Translations under genes and position numbers: made by a program
Shown here: positions 46,009-57,907 of the stretch, one piece after another
How the letters are laid out: every line of letters begins with the position of its first letter
Numbering within the stretch: position 1 is the stretch's first letter
Assembly (NCBI RefSeq): GCF_010015585.1
Contig: NW_022985087.1
Location: 241,644-301,950 of the forward strand
From: Eremomyces bilateralis CBS 781.70
Lineage: Eukaryota; Ascomycota; Dothideomycetes; Eremomycetales; Eremomycetaceae
Direction: 5' to 3'
DNA: 60,307 bases
Notes under the pieces: model-generated
The model's input: only the letters and a program-made list of their open reading frames with translations
What the model was told of the DNA's origin: nothing
Database searches by the model: none

Positions 46009-47665
46009 ATGTCTTTGTCAATTATTGCCAATATTTTTGCTATGCACTCCCAGACGCCGATATCTGCATATCCAGTGCGGGATTGTTCTCCTGCAGCCAT
46101 TCCTTTTCCGTCTGTGTTTGGAGCAGAGATCATATCAATCACTGCCAACCGCGTCGACGATGCCTCTATCCCTATTGCGGCGGAGAACCCCTTTGGTCGC
46201 CGACCCGAGAATGCTGAAAATTTCAGCTACTGTAATGTCACTGTCTCACATACCCATCCAGGATGGGGCGACACTCTTCGGACGCAGGTCTGGTTGCCAA
46301 CGGAGAATTGGAACCGACGCATGCAGGGGATCGGGGGCGCCGGGATGGTCGCCGGCCTCTTCCCCTGGAATGAGTTCCCTATGTACAGCGCCGTCGGTCA
46401 AGGCTACGCCGCGATGACCGTCGATGGGGGACTACCGAGCTGGACGACAGAGGATTGGGCTCTGCTCAGTCCTGGCAACGTCAACAAGTACCTCCTGGAA
46501 GATTTCGCGTCACGAAGCCTCGCAGATGGGACGTTGATTGCGAAGAGTGTGATCGAAAGCTTCTATGGAGAGGCACCCCAATACTCTTATTGGGCGGGAT
46601 GTTCGCAAGGGGGCCGTCAAGGCATGATGCTCGCGCAGAAATACCCGACCTTATACGATGGCATTCATGCCTCAGCTCCAGCTTTTAACTGGAACCATCA
46701 AATAGTTGGCAACTTCTGGCCACAGCAGGTTATGAATGAAATGGAAGAGTACCCACGGCCCTGCGAGCTCCAGGCTCTTACAGATGCTGCCATCGAGGCA
46801 TGCGACGGCCTTGATGGTGTCAAAGATGGTCTCATATCCGATATGGATGCATGCTATTTCGATCCATTCACCCTGGTCGGGAAGAGGATCGGATGTCCGG
46901 ATGTGCGGGGAAGGATTCCCATCAGCCAAGCCGCAGCGATCATTGCGGACGCCGTGTGGACCGGCTCGAATGGGAACTCTCCTGTAATTATGCCTGGCTA
47001 TCAGGCAAGCATGACATCCGGGTCCTCACTCTCTTTTACGGCCTGTGATAGAGAAGGGTCCTGTAAGGGCTTCCCATCACAATTTTTCACAGACTGGATA
47101 AGGCTCTTTGTCCATAAGGACCCGTCGTTCGATTGCAGTCATATGACGAGAGAGGAGTTCTTGGATGTCTTACGTCGATCTATTCAGGAATATGGCATGA
47201 TTGATACCTATGACCCCGATTTGAGCGCCTTCCGTAAAGCTGGCGGCAAACTTGTCACATTCCATGGGTTGGTAAGTGGTCGCGATCTCTCTGGTCAATC
47301 CACAAGAACTAGGGATATTCTACTAACATAGTATACAGGCCGATGAAATCCTCCCGTTCGGAAACACCCGAAACTACTACGAAGAAGTCACCAAGCGAGA
47401 CCCCGATGTGGCAGACTTCTATAGGTACTTTGAAACTCCTGGTCTCGGTCACTGCGGCGGCAACATTGGTCCCGTTCCGAACGGAATCTTCGAACGGCTG
47501 GTTGATTGGGTTGAGCACGGGAAAACTCCCGAGTCGTTGACGGCGACTGGACCTCCTGATAAACGTGGAAAGGTGAGAAATCGGATCTTGTGTCCGTATC
47601 CTCAAAAGGCAAAGTATGATGGGAAAGGAGATGTGAATGCATATGACAGCTGGTCTTGCCATTGA
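46009..47665 (+). CDS. Feruloyl esterase/tannase family protein
   Basis: Exons 46009-47271 and 47339-47665 (67-nt intron) encode 529 residues. The nucleophile motif is GCSQGG with Cys198-Ser199, and the catalytic histidine is in GHCGG (His459-Cys460). Adjacent Cys-Ser and His-Cys are the CS-D-HC arrangement of the tannase family, in which a disulfide ties the triad. Other marks are the oxyanion-region block IGGAGMVAG and the calcium-loop-like region CDGLDGVKDGLISD. These secreted esterases release ferulic or related acids from plant cell walls, or hydrolyse tannins. The N-terminus from the first ATG is a rather weak signal peptide (MSLSIIANIFAMHSQTPISA), so the start or secretion is uncertain. 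Confidence 0.9.
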
Positions 47666-48035
47666 GGATTTCAGAGATACCAATCATAACGACTCCATAA
47701 AGCTATAATTGTTGTAGGGACCAGCGACCAGTTCAAGCGTTGATCCTCCAGTCAGAACGCGGCGACTTTCAAAGTTATCCAGGAATAATAATAAAAATGG
47801 CCCAATGAAACGCGATTTCGTCTTTAGGGAGTTGTCCATCGATCCATAAAACAAGAGCGTGGCTTTTTAGTTAAATGCTTGTGGTAAATTTCCGTTCCCA
47901 CATTCACTGGCCTTCCGGTATCCATATTGTAGACCCTGATAATTAGTTAGTGGTGGCTGGCGAAGTTTATTTCTACATCACCGCAACAACTAATTCGAAC
48001 AACAACTCTAATATATCAACCACACGAATTCCAAA
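47666..48035. other. Intergenic, nothing recognised
   Basis: A 370-bp gap between tandem genes, presumably the terminator region of the esterase and the promoter of the methyltransferase. Confidence 0.35.
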
Positions 48036-48869
48036 ATGAAGCGCAAACGACAAGAAAACGTCGATCACCAAATCTCGAAGCCCAACGCGCTCGCCTATTG
48101 GGCCAGCGTGAGCGCGGACGACGACGGCGTGCTCGGCGGGTTCCCCGAAGTGTCCCCCATCGACATCGCCGGATCCCGCGCCTTTCTCACCGAATTGATG
48201 CTGGGCAAGCCACCCACATCGAATCAAGAAATCGCGTCCAATGACCCGGGCGACGAAATTTTATTCGACAGAGTCGTGGACTGCGGCGCCGGCATTGGCC
48301 GCGTGACGCGCAACCTCCTCTCCCAGGTCGCGCGGACGGTGGATATCGTGGAGCCGGTGAAGGAATTGACGGACGTCGTCACGGCGTCGGATTCGTTCAA
48401 AGACTTGCGGGATGCGGGGCGCATCGGCGACGTCTTCAATGTCGGTCTGCAGGACTGGGTGCCACCTGAAGGACGGAGGTACGACTTGGTCTGGACGCAA
48501 TGGTGCCTAGGCCAGCTGACGGATAAAGAGGTGGTGCGGTACTTGAAGAAGCTCACCGGATCGCAGGGTTCGCTCGAACCGCCGGCGAAGGGCGATAAGT
48601 CACCCTCGGAGACAGCGGGCGACGGGTACCTGACGCGGAACTCGGGGAAGGGGTGGCTGGTGGTCAAGGAGAACATCATTACGCCGCAGGCGGATGGGAA
48701 GGAGCAGGATCGGTTCGACAAGGTGGATAGCAGCGTCACGCGGACGGAGGGGAAGTTTAACAAGCTCTTCCGGCAGGCGGGGCTGGAGGTGGTGCAGGAG
48801 GAGAAGCAGAGCGGTTTGCCGGAGGGACTGTTTCCAGTGATGATGTGGGCATTGATGCGAGTATGGTGA
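48036..48869 (+). CDS. TAE1: Alpha-N-terminal protein methyltransferase (NTM1/Tae1)
   Basis: An intronless frame of 277 residues. The Rossmann SAM site VVDCGAGIGRVTRNLL begins near residue 81, followed by the acidic VDIVEPV strand, and WTQWCLGQLTDKE carries the family's tryptophan-rich substrate loop. The enzyme methylates the alpha-amino group of proteins exposing X-Pro-Lys after Met removal, including ribosomal proteins in yeast. Compared with the short animal enzymes there is a hydrophilic insertion of about 25 residues (KGDKSPSETAGDGY region) before GWLVVKEN. The N-terminus begins with a KRKR cluster. Confidence 0.92.
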   Translation: MKRKRQENVDHQISKPNALAYWASVSADDDGVLGGFPEVSPIDIAGSRAFLTELMLGKPPTSNQEIASNDPGDEILFDRVVDCGAGIGRVTRNLLSQVARTVDIVEPVKELTDVVTASDSFKDLRDAGRIGDVFNVGLQDWVPPEGRRYDLVWTQWCLGQLTDKEVVRYLKKLTGSQGSLEPPAKGDKSPSETAGDGYLTRNSGKGWLVVKENIITPQADGKEQDRFDKVDSSVTRTEGKFNKLFRQAGLEVVQEEKQSGLPEGLFPVMMWALMRVW

Positions 48870-49493
48870 CAGGACGTGATATTGAGAGCCGTTGAGATAG
48901 TTCATCTGTGGTGCGGTTTGGAGTCGGTTACATGATGCGCTGGTGTTGGAGGAAGCGCTCCTGGATCAATTGGCAACACTTTTGGTCCGCTATGCTATTA
49001 TTATGAAGCTTTCGATGATAATTATTGACCAAGGAATAATCCGCTACGGTGTTGAATTGCTCACAGGATGCCGTTTCACAAACCATCTATGATAGATGGT
49101 GCGGCCTTGAGCATAGCAGGGATGTGCCTGTCTTTTCGGTGAATGAGCGAAACCTGAAGCCTTATCAAACGCATCTTCGAGTTACTTTGTAGCAGCTTTT
49201 ATTTACCAAATGGTTCCTTCCCATTGGGTTCTATAAAAACCCAATTTCAAGTGAATTCTAGCTAGTATGCCATATGACGATACGTTATGGATATGGATAT
49301 GGTACTCGGACATATCGTTTTAAACTCCGCGTGGCCGGCAATCAGAGACCCCCACTATTCCCCCAACTTCTTATTACTACACCTCATCCGTCACCATTGC
49401 GCTTCACGATAATCTGAGCATTGATTCTGATAGTAATCCGTACTGTACTTCTGTACTCCAAGTACCGGAACTAACAATTAAGGTTCTTGGATC
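48870..49493. other. Intergenic, nothing recognised
   Basis: A non-coding gap of 624 bp between tandem genes. The last 100 bp are likely promoter and leader of the WD40 gene. Confidence 0.35.
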
Positions 49494-51805
49494 ATGCCTA
49501 CCACGAGATCGCAAGTAGATAACGATGCCGACCCTCCGGCCGTAGCCGACTCCAGCGCCGTGCTCATGGACTCCGAATCCGAAGATACTGATGATTTCGA
49601 TTACCAACCAGCCTCCGAGCGGCGAGAAGCTGAGAACTATAGCGTAGATGATGAGGACGAGGAAGATGACGAAGGTGAATACGTCGGTGAGAGGGTTTCC
49701 CAAACGCTCTATTCGAATCATCGGACATTGCTGAACGATGCCTCCGGGGTGCTTACAGATGCGGACGAGAACCTAATCGTCGATTTTCAGTTTAATTCCG
49801 AGGATGAGGAGGATGACCTGGGCGATCTGGATGACCTGGACGAGGACCAGACTGGCGAGCAAGCTGAAGGTGGAGATGGGGACGATGGTCGTGGGCCACT
49901 CTACGGTAAGCGCACAGAAATCCATGTTGGGATAATCCACCTCCTAATTGCGCTATCACAGTGACAAGAGAGCAACTGCTTCAAATCCTTGGGCATTCTG
50001 GCGGCTTAGGCGGATTCCTGGCCCGTCAACTTTCAGACATGGACGAAATCGGCGGAGAGTATTGGGGTCGCCGACGAAGGAAACGGAGCGGTCCCCGAGG
50101 CCCCTCCACATTCGACGCCGTTCCTAGCGAGGCTGGCCAGAAGCTGATGAATTCGGGCAAGTTTGGCTCGGTCGATCGAAATGCATTTGGGTACCGAAGA
50201 AAGAAGAAGTTCTCGGCAAGGCTGTTTCAGAGGGAGCTCGGCATGGGGTCGTATGGGACGCGGTCGGCGAGCAATAGCTTGATATCACGGGTATGCCTCT
50301 ATAAATTTGGCGTTGGCTCATGCTAGTGCTTACGGCGTGCAGGGAATGGTTCCGAGCACCGACACCGCGGATATGATCATCCATTATAATCACCGATGTT
50401 ACTCAGGGCAGTTCTCCGATGACGGCAACTTCTTCTTCACCTGCTGCCAGGATTTCAAGGTGCGCATGTACGATACCTCGAATCCGTACGATTGGAAGTA
50501 TTATAAGGTAAGCCACGTATCCGCGCCTGTCCCTATTACTCCGCTGATCGACTCTAGTCCGTCGACCATCATGGCGGCAGCTGGACCCTTACCGACGCCT
50601 CGCTTTCCCCCGACAACCGCTTCCTCGCCTACTCCTCCATGCAACCTACAGTCTGCATGGCATCCACCGACCCCGAATCTGAAACCACGCCCTTCCAACT
50701 CGACTTCACGCAGATGGGCCAAACCGCCCGGCGCCCCTACCACGACGACCGACATTTTGGCATCTGGTCCGTCCGATTCAGTGGCGACGGCCGGGAACTG
50801 GTCGCGGGAACAGGCAACAACAGCGTCTACGTGTACGACCTCGAAACCCGGAAGACCGTCCTCCGCATCCGTGGCCACCACGATGACGTCAATGCCGTCT
50901 GCTACGGCGACAAGCAATCCCCGCACATCCTGTACTCCGGCTCCGACGACGCGACCATCAAAGTGTGGGATCGAAGAAGTTTAGGCGACGGACGACCGGC
51001 TGGCGTGTTTCTGGGCCATACCGAAGGCGTGACGTACGTCGACAGCAAAGGCGACGGCCGATACGTGCTCAGCAATGCGAAGGACCAGACCGCCAAACTG
51101 TGGGACCTGCGGAAGACCATGAGCGCCGACGAAGCGGGGAAGATCAATACGCTGAATGACTACTCCTCCGGCTTCGATTACAGGCAAGAACGTTACGATG
51201 TCAGCCAATATACCCCCCATAAGAACGACTGCTCGCTGGTGACCTTCCGCGGACACTCGGTCCTATGGACCCTCATCCGATGCCACTTCTCTCCGCCCAC
51301 CAGCTCTGGCGGGAGCTACGTGTACAGCGGTAGCCGCGATGGCAACGTGTATATCTGGAACATGGACGCCACCCTGGCCGGCAAGATCGACGTGCAAAAC
51401 TCCACGATGAACACCCGGCCGGACGACGAAGAGATGCGGACGGCAGCACGGAATACCTGGAGCAGTCGCGGGAATATGTGGATGGCATGCGTACGCGATG
51501 CCAGCTGGCATCCGAGCGCCCCGGTTATTGCTGGTAAGTCTCGATTCCATTGTTTTGCGATGATACCTTGCAAGCCTAACATCTCGACAGCGACCGCATG
51601 GAATGGGCGTGGCGCAGTGCTTGGTACCGCAAGCGTGCACACGTGGGGACCGGGAACGGGCGAACGGGACGAGGGACCGACCAAGGTCAACGGGCAGCTG
51701 AAGCCGGTTTATTCGAGCGAGCGATCGGGGTCCTCGCCGATACGGAGACGGCGAAGACGAACCGTTGCAGATGACACTGATGATGAGATGCCTGGGTTGG
51801 TTTAG
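49494..51805 (+). CDS. WD40-repeat protein, DCAF11/LEC14B type
   Basis: Five exons (49494-49905, 49962-50290, 50343-50507, 50558-51533, 51591-51805), with introns of 50-57 nt, encode 698 residues. The N-terminal 140 residues are acidic (long Asp/Glu runs). A basic linker with YWGRRRRKRS and FGYRRKKKFSARLFQRELG follows, then about seven WD40 repeats, for example VLRIRGHHDDVNAV...ILYSGSDDATIKVWD, YVLSNAKDQTAKLWD and YVYSGSRDGNVYIWN. The AKLWDLRK repeat and the CHFSPP(x6)YVYSGS block are typical of DCAF11/LEC14B proteins, substrate receptors of CUL4-DDB1 ubiquitin ligases. The targets are unknown. The C-terminus has a basic RRRRR stretch that could be a nuclear signal. Confidence 0.92.
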
Positions 51806-52253
51806 GGTTTCCAGGCTTTACGATGAGAGGTGGTGTGCACCAAGGAATCTCCACGGTGAACGAAATTTGAATGCCCCTTTTGGTGGTGGATTTTGAGACC
51901 GAGGAGTTGGGAAACCGGTTGCACTAGGAACTGGAGCATTTGTCGCAAACACGTTGCTCCCCCGGTTCTCATCCAGCCAGGCATGTGGACACCACCATTT
52001 TATGACCAAGAAAAGATACCGCTTCATTTTGTACAGTCATGCAAGATGCTAGAATATGATGCCGATACCCGCCCGTAACGACCAATAAAGCCTTCCAGTT
52101 TCCCCGGAGTGCCTAAATAGCACCAACGCCACGCAACCCATAGATCCGTCGGCAACGACCTGACGCGAATCGCAGCCATTCATGGTCCTGGCAATCGTTC
52201 GGAAAGGGGGGACACGATTCGTCTGCGCGTTGCTTCGATATGCGCGAGCTCCT
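51806..52253. other. Convergent 3' flanks WD40/SEC61G
   Basis: No gene or repeat seen in this 448-bp gap. Confidence 0.35.
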
Positions 52254-52576
52254 TCAAGCACCGCCCACTAATATGTTGTTGATCGGGATATGTACTGCCG
52301 CGCGTCGTATATCAGCCTCGCGATTATCTTCAGGCGTGGTCACAGCACATACTCAGCTTGATGAAGTATCCGATGCCGCCCATGATCAGGAATCCCATGC
52401 CGACCGCCTGGCAGATCTTGAGGAACTCTCGCTTGTCCGCTGAAGGCATGGTCAGTTAATGTCATCGCTATGAGAGGGACGAGACACATACGCTTGGTGC
52501 AGCGATGCATGAATTGGGTACCCTCTTTAATGAAATCCTTGGGGATGTCGGCGATTTCCTTGAATTGGTCGGACAT
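52254..52576 (-). CDS. SSS1: Sec61 translocon gamma subunit
   Basis: Exons 52576-52492, 52439-52353 and 52294-52254 (introns 52 and 58 nt) encode 70 residues. The protein reads FKEIADIPKDFIKEGTQF, then CTKRTDKREFLKICQAVG across the first splice, a membrane span GMGFLIMGGIGYFIKLI, and the tail HIPINNILVGGA completed by the last exon. It is the tail-anchored gamma subunit (SecE homologue) that clamps the Sec61 channel in the ER membrane and is essential in yeast. The gene is too short for a plain ORF scan to show whole. It is divergent from the CFIm68-like gene. Confidence 0.95.
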
Positions 52577-53724
52577 TTTGGCGATGCGGTGCGGATATCC
52601 GATTTAAGTGTTGGACCGACTGGGATGGAGGACGGCTGCTGCAACGGCGAAATGGCAATTGGTTGCGAGGATTGGGATTGCGAAGGGTGGATAAGGAGGA
52701 ACTCAACAACGATATCTAAACTCACCAGAGCAGCCAGAGATGCCAGATATTCCAAGTGAAGCTGTCCAGGCCGTCACGTGACGTGGAGTTGAGCAGGGAT
52801 GTGGCGACAGGGTCTCAAAGGTCACGTGGTAACATCCAGTATTCAATATCACGTGATCAGCCTCCCGTTCTCAACTCTCACTTCTCAAGATTCACGCGAA
52901 CATTCACGCCGAATCCTCGATCTCCGTATTCCTACGTTCACTGTACCACATCATCCATCGCTAGGGAATCACTGACTCCAGCTTGCTGAACCCGATCGGA
53001 AGACTAACTTGCTTGGTACGAGATTCTCCTCCGTCCTCCTCCATCCTCCACCGTTCGTCGAACTGAACTGACTAGCTCTCGGTCCCTTTAGCTTGACGAA
53101 GGCATTCCAGTGACGCAGTTGGCATCGCAGTTGAAGGGCGTCATTTCCACGCGCAAACCGTATTGATCGCTTTTCTCATCATATCAGGGCCATAGGCAAC
53201 ACGTCGATACGAGGCTCGGCGATCATACCAAGGCTGGGGTTTGTCCGCCTGGAGGTCGTGGTGACGGAAATCGGTCGAGCACAGAGCTTGCCTTTCCTCG
53301 CATCCATCAATATACCTTACACTTGTCAAGGCATCCCATTACACGCGTCGCATTCTTGTCGCTCAGTTCGATAAGTGGACTCAAGCCTGTACCTGTCGAG
53401 AACTACCGGGGCCTGTCAAACTCGAGAGTTAGATTCACAGTTGGAAGATGTACGTATTTCTGGTCTTCTCCTCTTTCGCAATATGGTCTTTTTCTTTCCT
53501 TTCACGGAACCATTTCTGGAATATTCGTTCTCCAGAACCGGGCGATCGTTGCCTTGCATTCTCCTGTCCCGCAATTGTCACAAGCTGATGGATCGCATGT
53601 GACTATCTACAGACCTGTACCTCAGTTATCATCCAAGTGCATGAGCTTCCTCCAGTAACTAAACGGCAATCAAGCGATATTCAACTTCTCCGCTGCTTAA
53701 CCACAGCAGTACTGTTGCGTCGCC
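52577..53724. promoter_or_regulatory. Divergent region SEC61G/CFIm68 with three CACGTG boxes
   Basis: CACGTG occurs at 52775-52780, 52823-52828 and 52850-52855, within 81 bp. Two copies sit in 10-bp palindromes (GTCACGTGAC and ATCACGTGAT). Such E-boxes are bound by bHLH factors (Cbf1-like or SREBP-type). The rest looks like promoter and leader of the RNA-binding protein gene; an open frame at 53323-53658 lacks support. Confidence 0.5.
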
Positions 53725-55055
53725 ATGGCTGAGGAGGATAATTTCGACATCGACATCTACGGCGACGATGCCGGCAACGACTATCAAGGCGAGCCAGAAG
53801 AGCCCATGCAAGATGCCAAACAGGATGACGGCCCGACCAATACCGCAGGCGATCATAGCCCACATGATGCCGTCCACGGAGCCGAGGCCGGAACCGACTC
53901 CAACGAGATGGAGGTCACGACCAATGGCGGAGTGCATGACAGCCACGACCACAAACCAAGCCAAACCCAGACACCCGCTCCCCAGGGTACCAAGCGCAAA
54001 GAAGGCCCGGATGACCGCCCTGTAGACCCGAATGCAACGACGGCCATCGTCCTCGGCGAATTGCATTGGTGGACGACAGAAGATGACATTCGAGGTTGGA
54101 TCAACAAGTCCGGGTGCGAGGACGAACTGAAGGATATCAGCTTCAATGAGCACAAGGTGAACGGCAAAAGCAAAGGGTAAGTCCCTCTATAGACGAGACA
54201 TTTCCTATCCTTCCAGTTCCTCTGCGATATATCCCCCAAAACCCTGCAGTAGAGTTGTAAAGACTAACACCTCCCAGCCAAGCATTCGTAGAATTCCATT
54301 CGACCCAAGCCGCCACAGCCCTCAAACACCGCATCGACTCCTTCGCCACCTCCACCGACACCTCCCCTGTCGCCGCCGCCCTACGAAAACACACCGCCAA
54401 CTTCCACCCCGCAGGCAGCAACCCCTACCGCACCCTGCCCAAAGACGTCCCCGGCCGCAACCGCGATTCCGGCCGCGAAGGCCACTCCCGACCTCCCTAC
54501 AGCCAATCTGGCGGGAACTACAGCGGCTTCAACCGGGGCGGACGCGGCGGGTTCGGGAATCGAGGCGGGAACGCCGGCGGCGGCTACGGCAATCGGAATT
54601 TCAGCGGCGGAGCGATGCAGGGCGGCGGGGTGCAGGGCGGGAATTTCGGAGGGAATTTCGCCGGGCCACCAATGAATCAGTTCGGCGGCGGATTCAACCG
54701 CGGGGGGATGATGGGGGGGAACATGCGAGGTGGGATGGGGGGCAGTGGACGCGGTGGGCGAGGCGGTGCGGCGATGAATCCTGGGATGATGGGGGGTATG
54801 GGAATGCCGATGGGAAATATGGGGATGCCGAACATGAACATGGGGATGGGAGGGATGGGTGGAATGGGCAGCATGGGGATGCGTGAGTTACTCCCGGGCT
54901 GAGACGCTTTCGACCAGCACGTACTAACTGCAATAGCTGGTTTCACGAATCCTCAGCATTTCAATGCCGGCGGCGGGTTTTTCAACCAAGGCCAACAGGG
55001 CGGCAGCGACGGGAACTGGAATCCGCATGGCGCCAAGCGTCCCCGGCCTGAGTGA
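53725..55055 (+). CDS. RRM/RGG RNA-binding protein, CFIm68 (CPSF6)-like
   Basis: Exons 53725-54176, 54278-54882 and 54937-55055 (introns 101 and 54 nt) encode 391 residues. An acidic N-terminus (DNFDIDIYGDDAGNDY) precedes one RRM at about 105-175, with the RNP2-like strand AIVLGELHWWTTEDDIRGW and the RNP1-like GKSKGQAFVEFHS completed by the first splice. The tail is Gly/Arg/Asn/Phe-rich (RGG repeats), then a remarkable Met-Gly run of about 45 residues, and ends GAKRPRPE, a basic nuclear-type end. WWTT in the first RRM strand and the overall plan resemble the large subunit of cleavage factor Im, which binds pre-mRNA during 3'-end processing. The second intron has a perfect TACTAAC branch site. 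Confidence 0.8.
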
Positions 55056-55970
55056 TTCTTCCTCAGCCACCACTGAGTACATCGTACTCTTCACATCCGC
55101 ACTCTCGATGGGCGGAACCCCAAAGCGCGTCCGCCATCTCGGCGTTGGATACGCGGAGTCCAAGATGGGACAAGCCAGGAGGCCCATTAGCACTCAGCAC
55201 TCGGTGCCTGCCGAATTGACGGGGCATCATGGAACCTGAACTGGCGTTCGGCATAGGAGATTTTCGGATTCATACGGATGGGGGGCGTCGGATCATGGGC
55301 CTGTACCACTATTTATCATTATCGTCACTGTAGGAAAAGCGAATGGGAATTGATTTCGAAGACAGGGTGGCGTTGCGATGAGTTTTGGTATGTGCCTATC
55401 TGCTGATATCTAGGGGTTAGTAAGGGCGGTTACTTCAATGCTCTTCGCAACAGTCACTCAACCGTCTTTGAGTTGGATGAAAACCAAGTACGCGATCGCC
55501 CCAATCTGGGGAATACTCATGGGATCTTCCTTCGACGCTCTCACTTTTGCCCGATCGGCTCTATCGCCCCTACTTGCTTCCGATAAAGCAAGATATGCCG
55601 TCCATAATGGTTCTCCACTCGTCTCACTATCGCCTCACCTCTACTCCTATCCTTCTTTCGTTTTCCCACTTGGTCTACTGCCGTCCTCACTAGGACTCCT
55701 ATCTCTTTCATTTTCCCGGCCGGTAGACTTTGCTCCGGTTCATCGTCCCGCGTCCTTTCGTTTCCTCCTTGTGGCCATTGATCCTACCGCCGAATCCGTT
55801 TCATTGCTGTGCTCCGCCGTCTCAACGGTCTCGACCGCACCATTCCTCTGATGCTCTCCCGCAACCGGTGGAAATGGTGGGCGGGAAGAACCAAGCAAAG
55901 AGCTGGGAGGCCGGTTACAATCAAGCGCGGTAACTAGAATACATGGGGCGAAAACGTTTGAGCTGTTTTA

Positions 55971-56243
55971 TTGCCACACGAACAACCCAGCTCTTTAATC
56001 ATACATCTATAGTTATACGTGTGTAATCCAGGAATCATCCTTCTGCCTTCCTGCTCAGAGTCTTCTCTTGCCATTTATACAACACGGCTCATTTGTTTAT
56101 ACATTTGCAACCTAGGAATCTTTCTTCAAGGTGCCGTCCTGATCAGAGTCGCCTCTTGCAATTCGAACAACACGGCTCTTTCATTACACGTATCCCAAAC
56201 CAGCAATAATTCTTCGGCGTGCCGTCTCGCTCAGTAACTCCGC
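55971..56243. repeat. Degenerate 87-bp tandem repeat, three copies
   Basis: Units start at 55971, 56069 and 56156. Each runs TTGC...CGAACAACACGGCTC...CCAGGAATC...TTCTTC...GTGCCGTCCTGCTCAGAGTC with variation. The last two are 87 bp; the first has about 11 extra bases. Copies are perhaps 65-75% alike by eye. There is no coding frame. Confidence 0.65.
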
Positions 56244-57907
56244 TTGCTCGCGGTTCGTTCGATACTCTCGTCCCCTCGTGGAAGTGGATCGGAATCTTTC
56301 ACGGTCGAAGCATTTGAAGCTGGATAATCCACAACGACCGGTCTCTATTTCGGGACTAATATCCCCAGGTTTTCCCGGTTCTTACGCTATCGGTGAGAGT
56401 TGCCCCAGGGCAGGAGAATTAATACGCCGAGAGCTCATACTCCCTGCCACCATGTGAAGTTTCTCCGCCTTCATACTAGCGCTGCATGGTCAGTTGGAAT
56501 CTTCAATCCGAAGCACCTGGCGGGATTTGCCGTCTCGAACCACCGAGGGTCCTATCGGGCATGGCCCCAGGGCTTTCGTCACTTCTCCGAGGTGAATGTT
56601 CTCCCGAAAGTCGTCGAAGATTGCCCTAAGAAACAATGTATGGCGGGTCCTGAAGGCCTGTCGGAAACGAGCAGCACTGTTTCATGGACGTGAATGTGTC
56701 AATTTCCAGGGAATCTTGCTCCAGTGACTTTTAAGTGTGTATCTGTTTCAGTCACCCAGTCGACAATGTTAGCTACAATGCTTTCGGCGCCGGCATTTTG
56801 GTTCGCTTCTTGGACTATTATCGGGTTCTCGGGTTGTGCGTTGCTCGTCCAGTATTTTAATATGCGAAGAGGCCAGAACAAGCTGCTAAATTAATATCTT
56901 CAGCGACGAGGGGTGAGCTGGAGTGAGTCCTTGGACATCAAGCATGGGATTATACAGTGTGGATGATGAAAATACCTAGATACTGAAATACAGTCTAGAA
57001 AGGTAAACGTGGAGATAAGATAGCTGGGTCAAGAGCCGATACCGTAAGATAATTCTTCTCCTCGGCTACAGGCTGCTATTGTACTGTCCATATCTGGAGA
57101 CACTGTCACAGAGAGGACCAGTGAGAAGTCCTGGGATTGGGGCGTCGACGTTGGTTTAACGCGACTCCATAGTGGCAGTTCGCATTCTTCTTTTGTGAGA
57201 ACATCTAGCGACGTAGAGAAATCATCTTAAATAACCGAAAATTAAGGACAAAGTGATGGACAAACCCCGCATTCCGCTCCACAGGGAAGATAAAGTTTGG
57301 GGGTGCACTAACCTGAACGAGCTCTGGGGATATATAAATTTCAGTGTCGCGGAGATACATGTACTAAAGCACTGGAAGGTTGGGAATTGGGAGGCTTGAG
57401 TACCGAGGGCTTGTGTGTTGAGGGTTCTTCAAGCCTTGGACGTTTATTCTGTCTATCTTCCAGACCAGATGGTAGAGGATCAAATCTGGGGGATATTGTG
57501 AGGAGGGACGATAAGCTTGATGAACCCCCAGGCGGTTCGTTAGCAAGAGGGGGCCGAAGATCAATATATACTAACTAGCCGTTGAATATCTTGTCGGATT
57601 GACAGGGAAGGGGGAGGAGAGCGATCCCAAATCCCCTTGAAAAGTAGACCAGGTGCTTCCGGAATAAAGACACTACACGACTGACACTATATACTGAGTC
57701 GCAGCCACGGAAGAACTGGTGAAACTGTGCCGCAATCATATAGTTCCAGGTAACTAGTCCTACCATTTTCAAAAAGACTGGACAAATGTGTACTAGTATT
57801 AAGAATTCCGATATCACTTTTGGGATCATACTCATACTACCAATGGCCTACTGCTGCAATGGAGGCGGAAAGGAACTTCGAGAAGCCCATGCAGCGGCAG
57901 CACTTCG

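Noticed and set aside
53323-53658. 111-codon frame upstream of the RRM gene
   Set aside because: Probably leader sequence; no conserved features and no credible splice into the RRM gene.
55438-55851. 137-codon Ser/Pro/Leu-rich frame
   Set aside because: Longest frame of the right end, but only composition-driven hydrophobicity; no motif or splice support.
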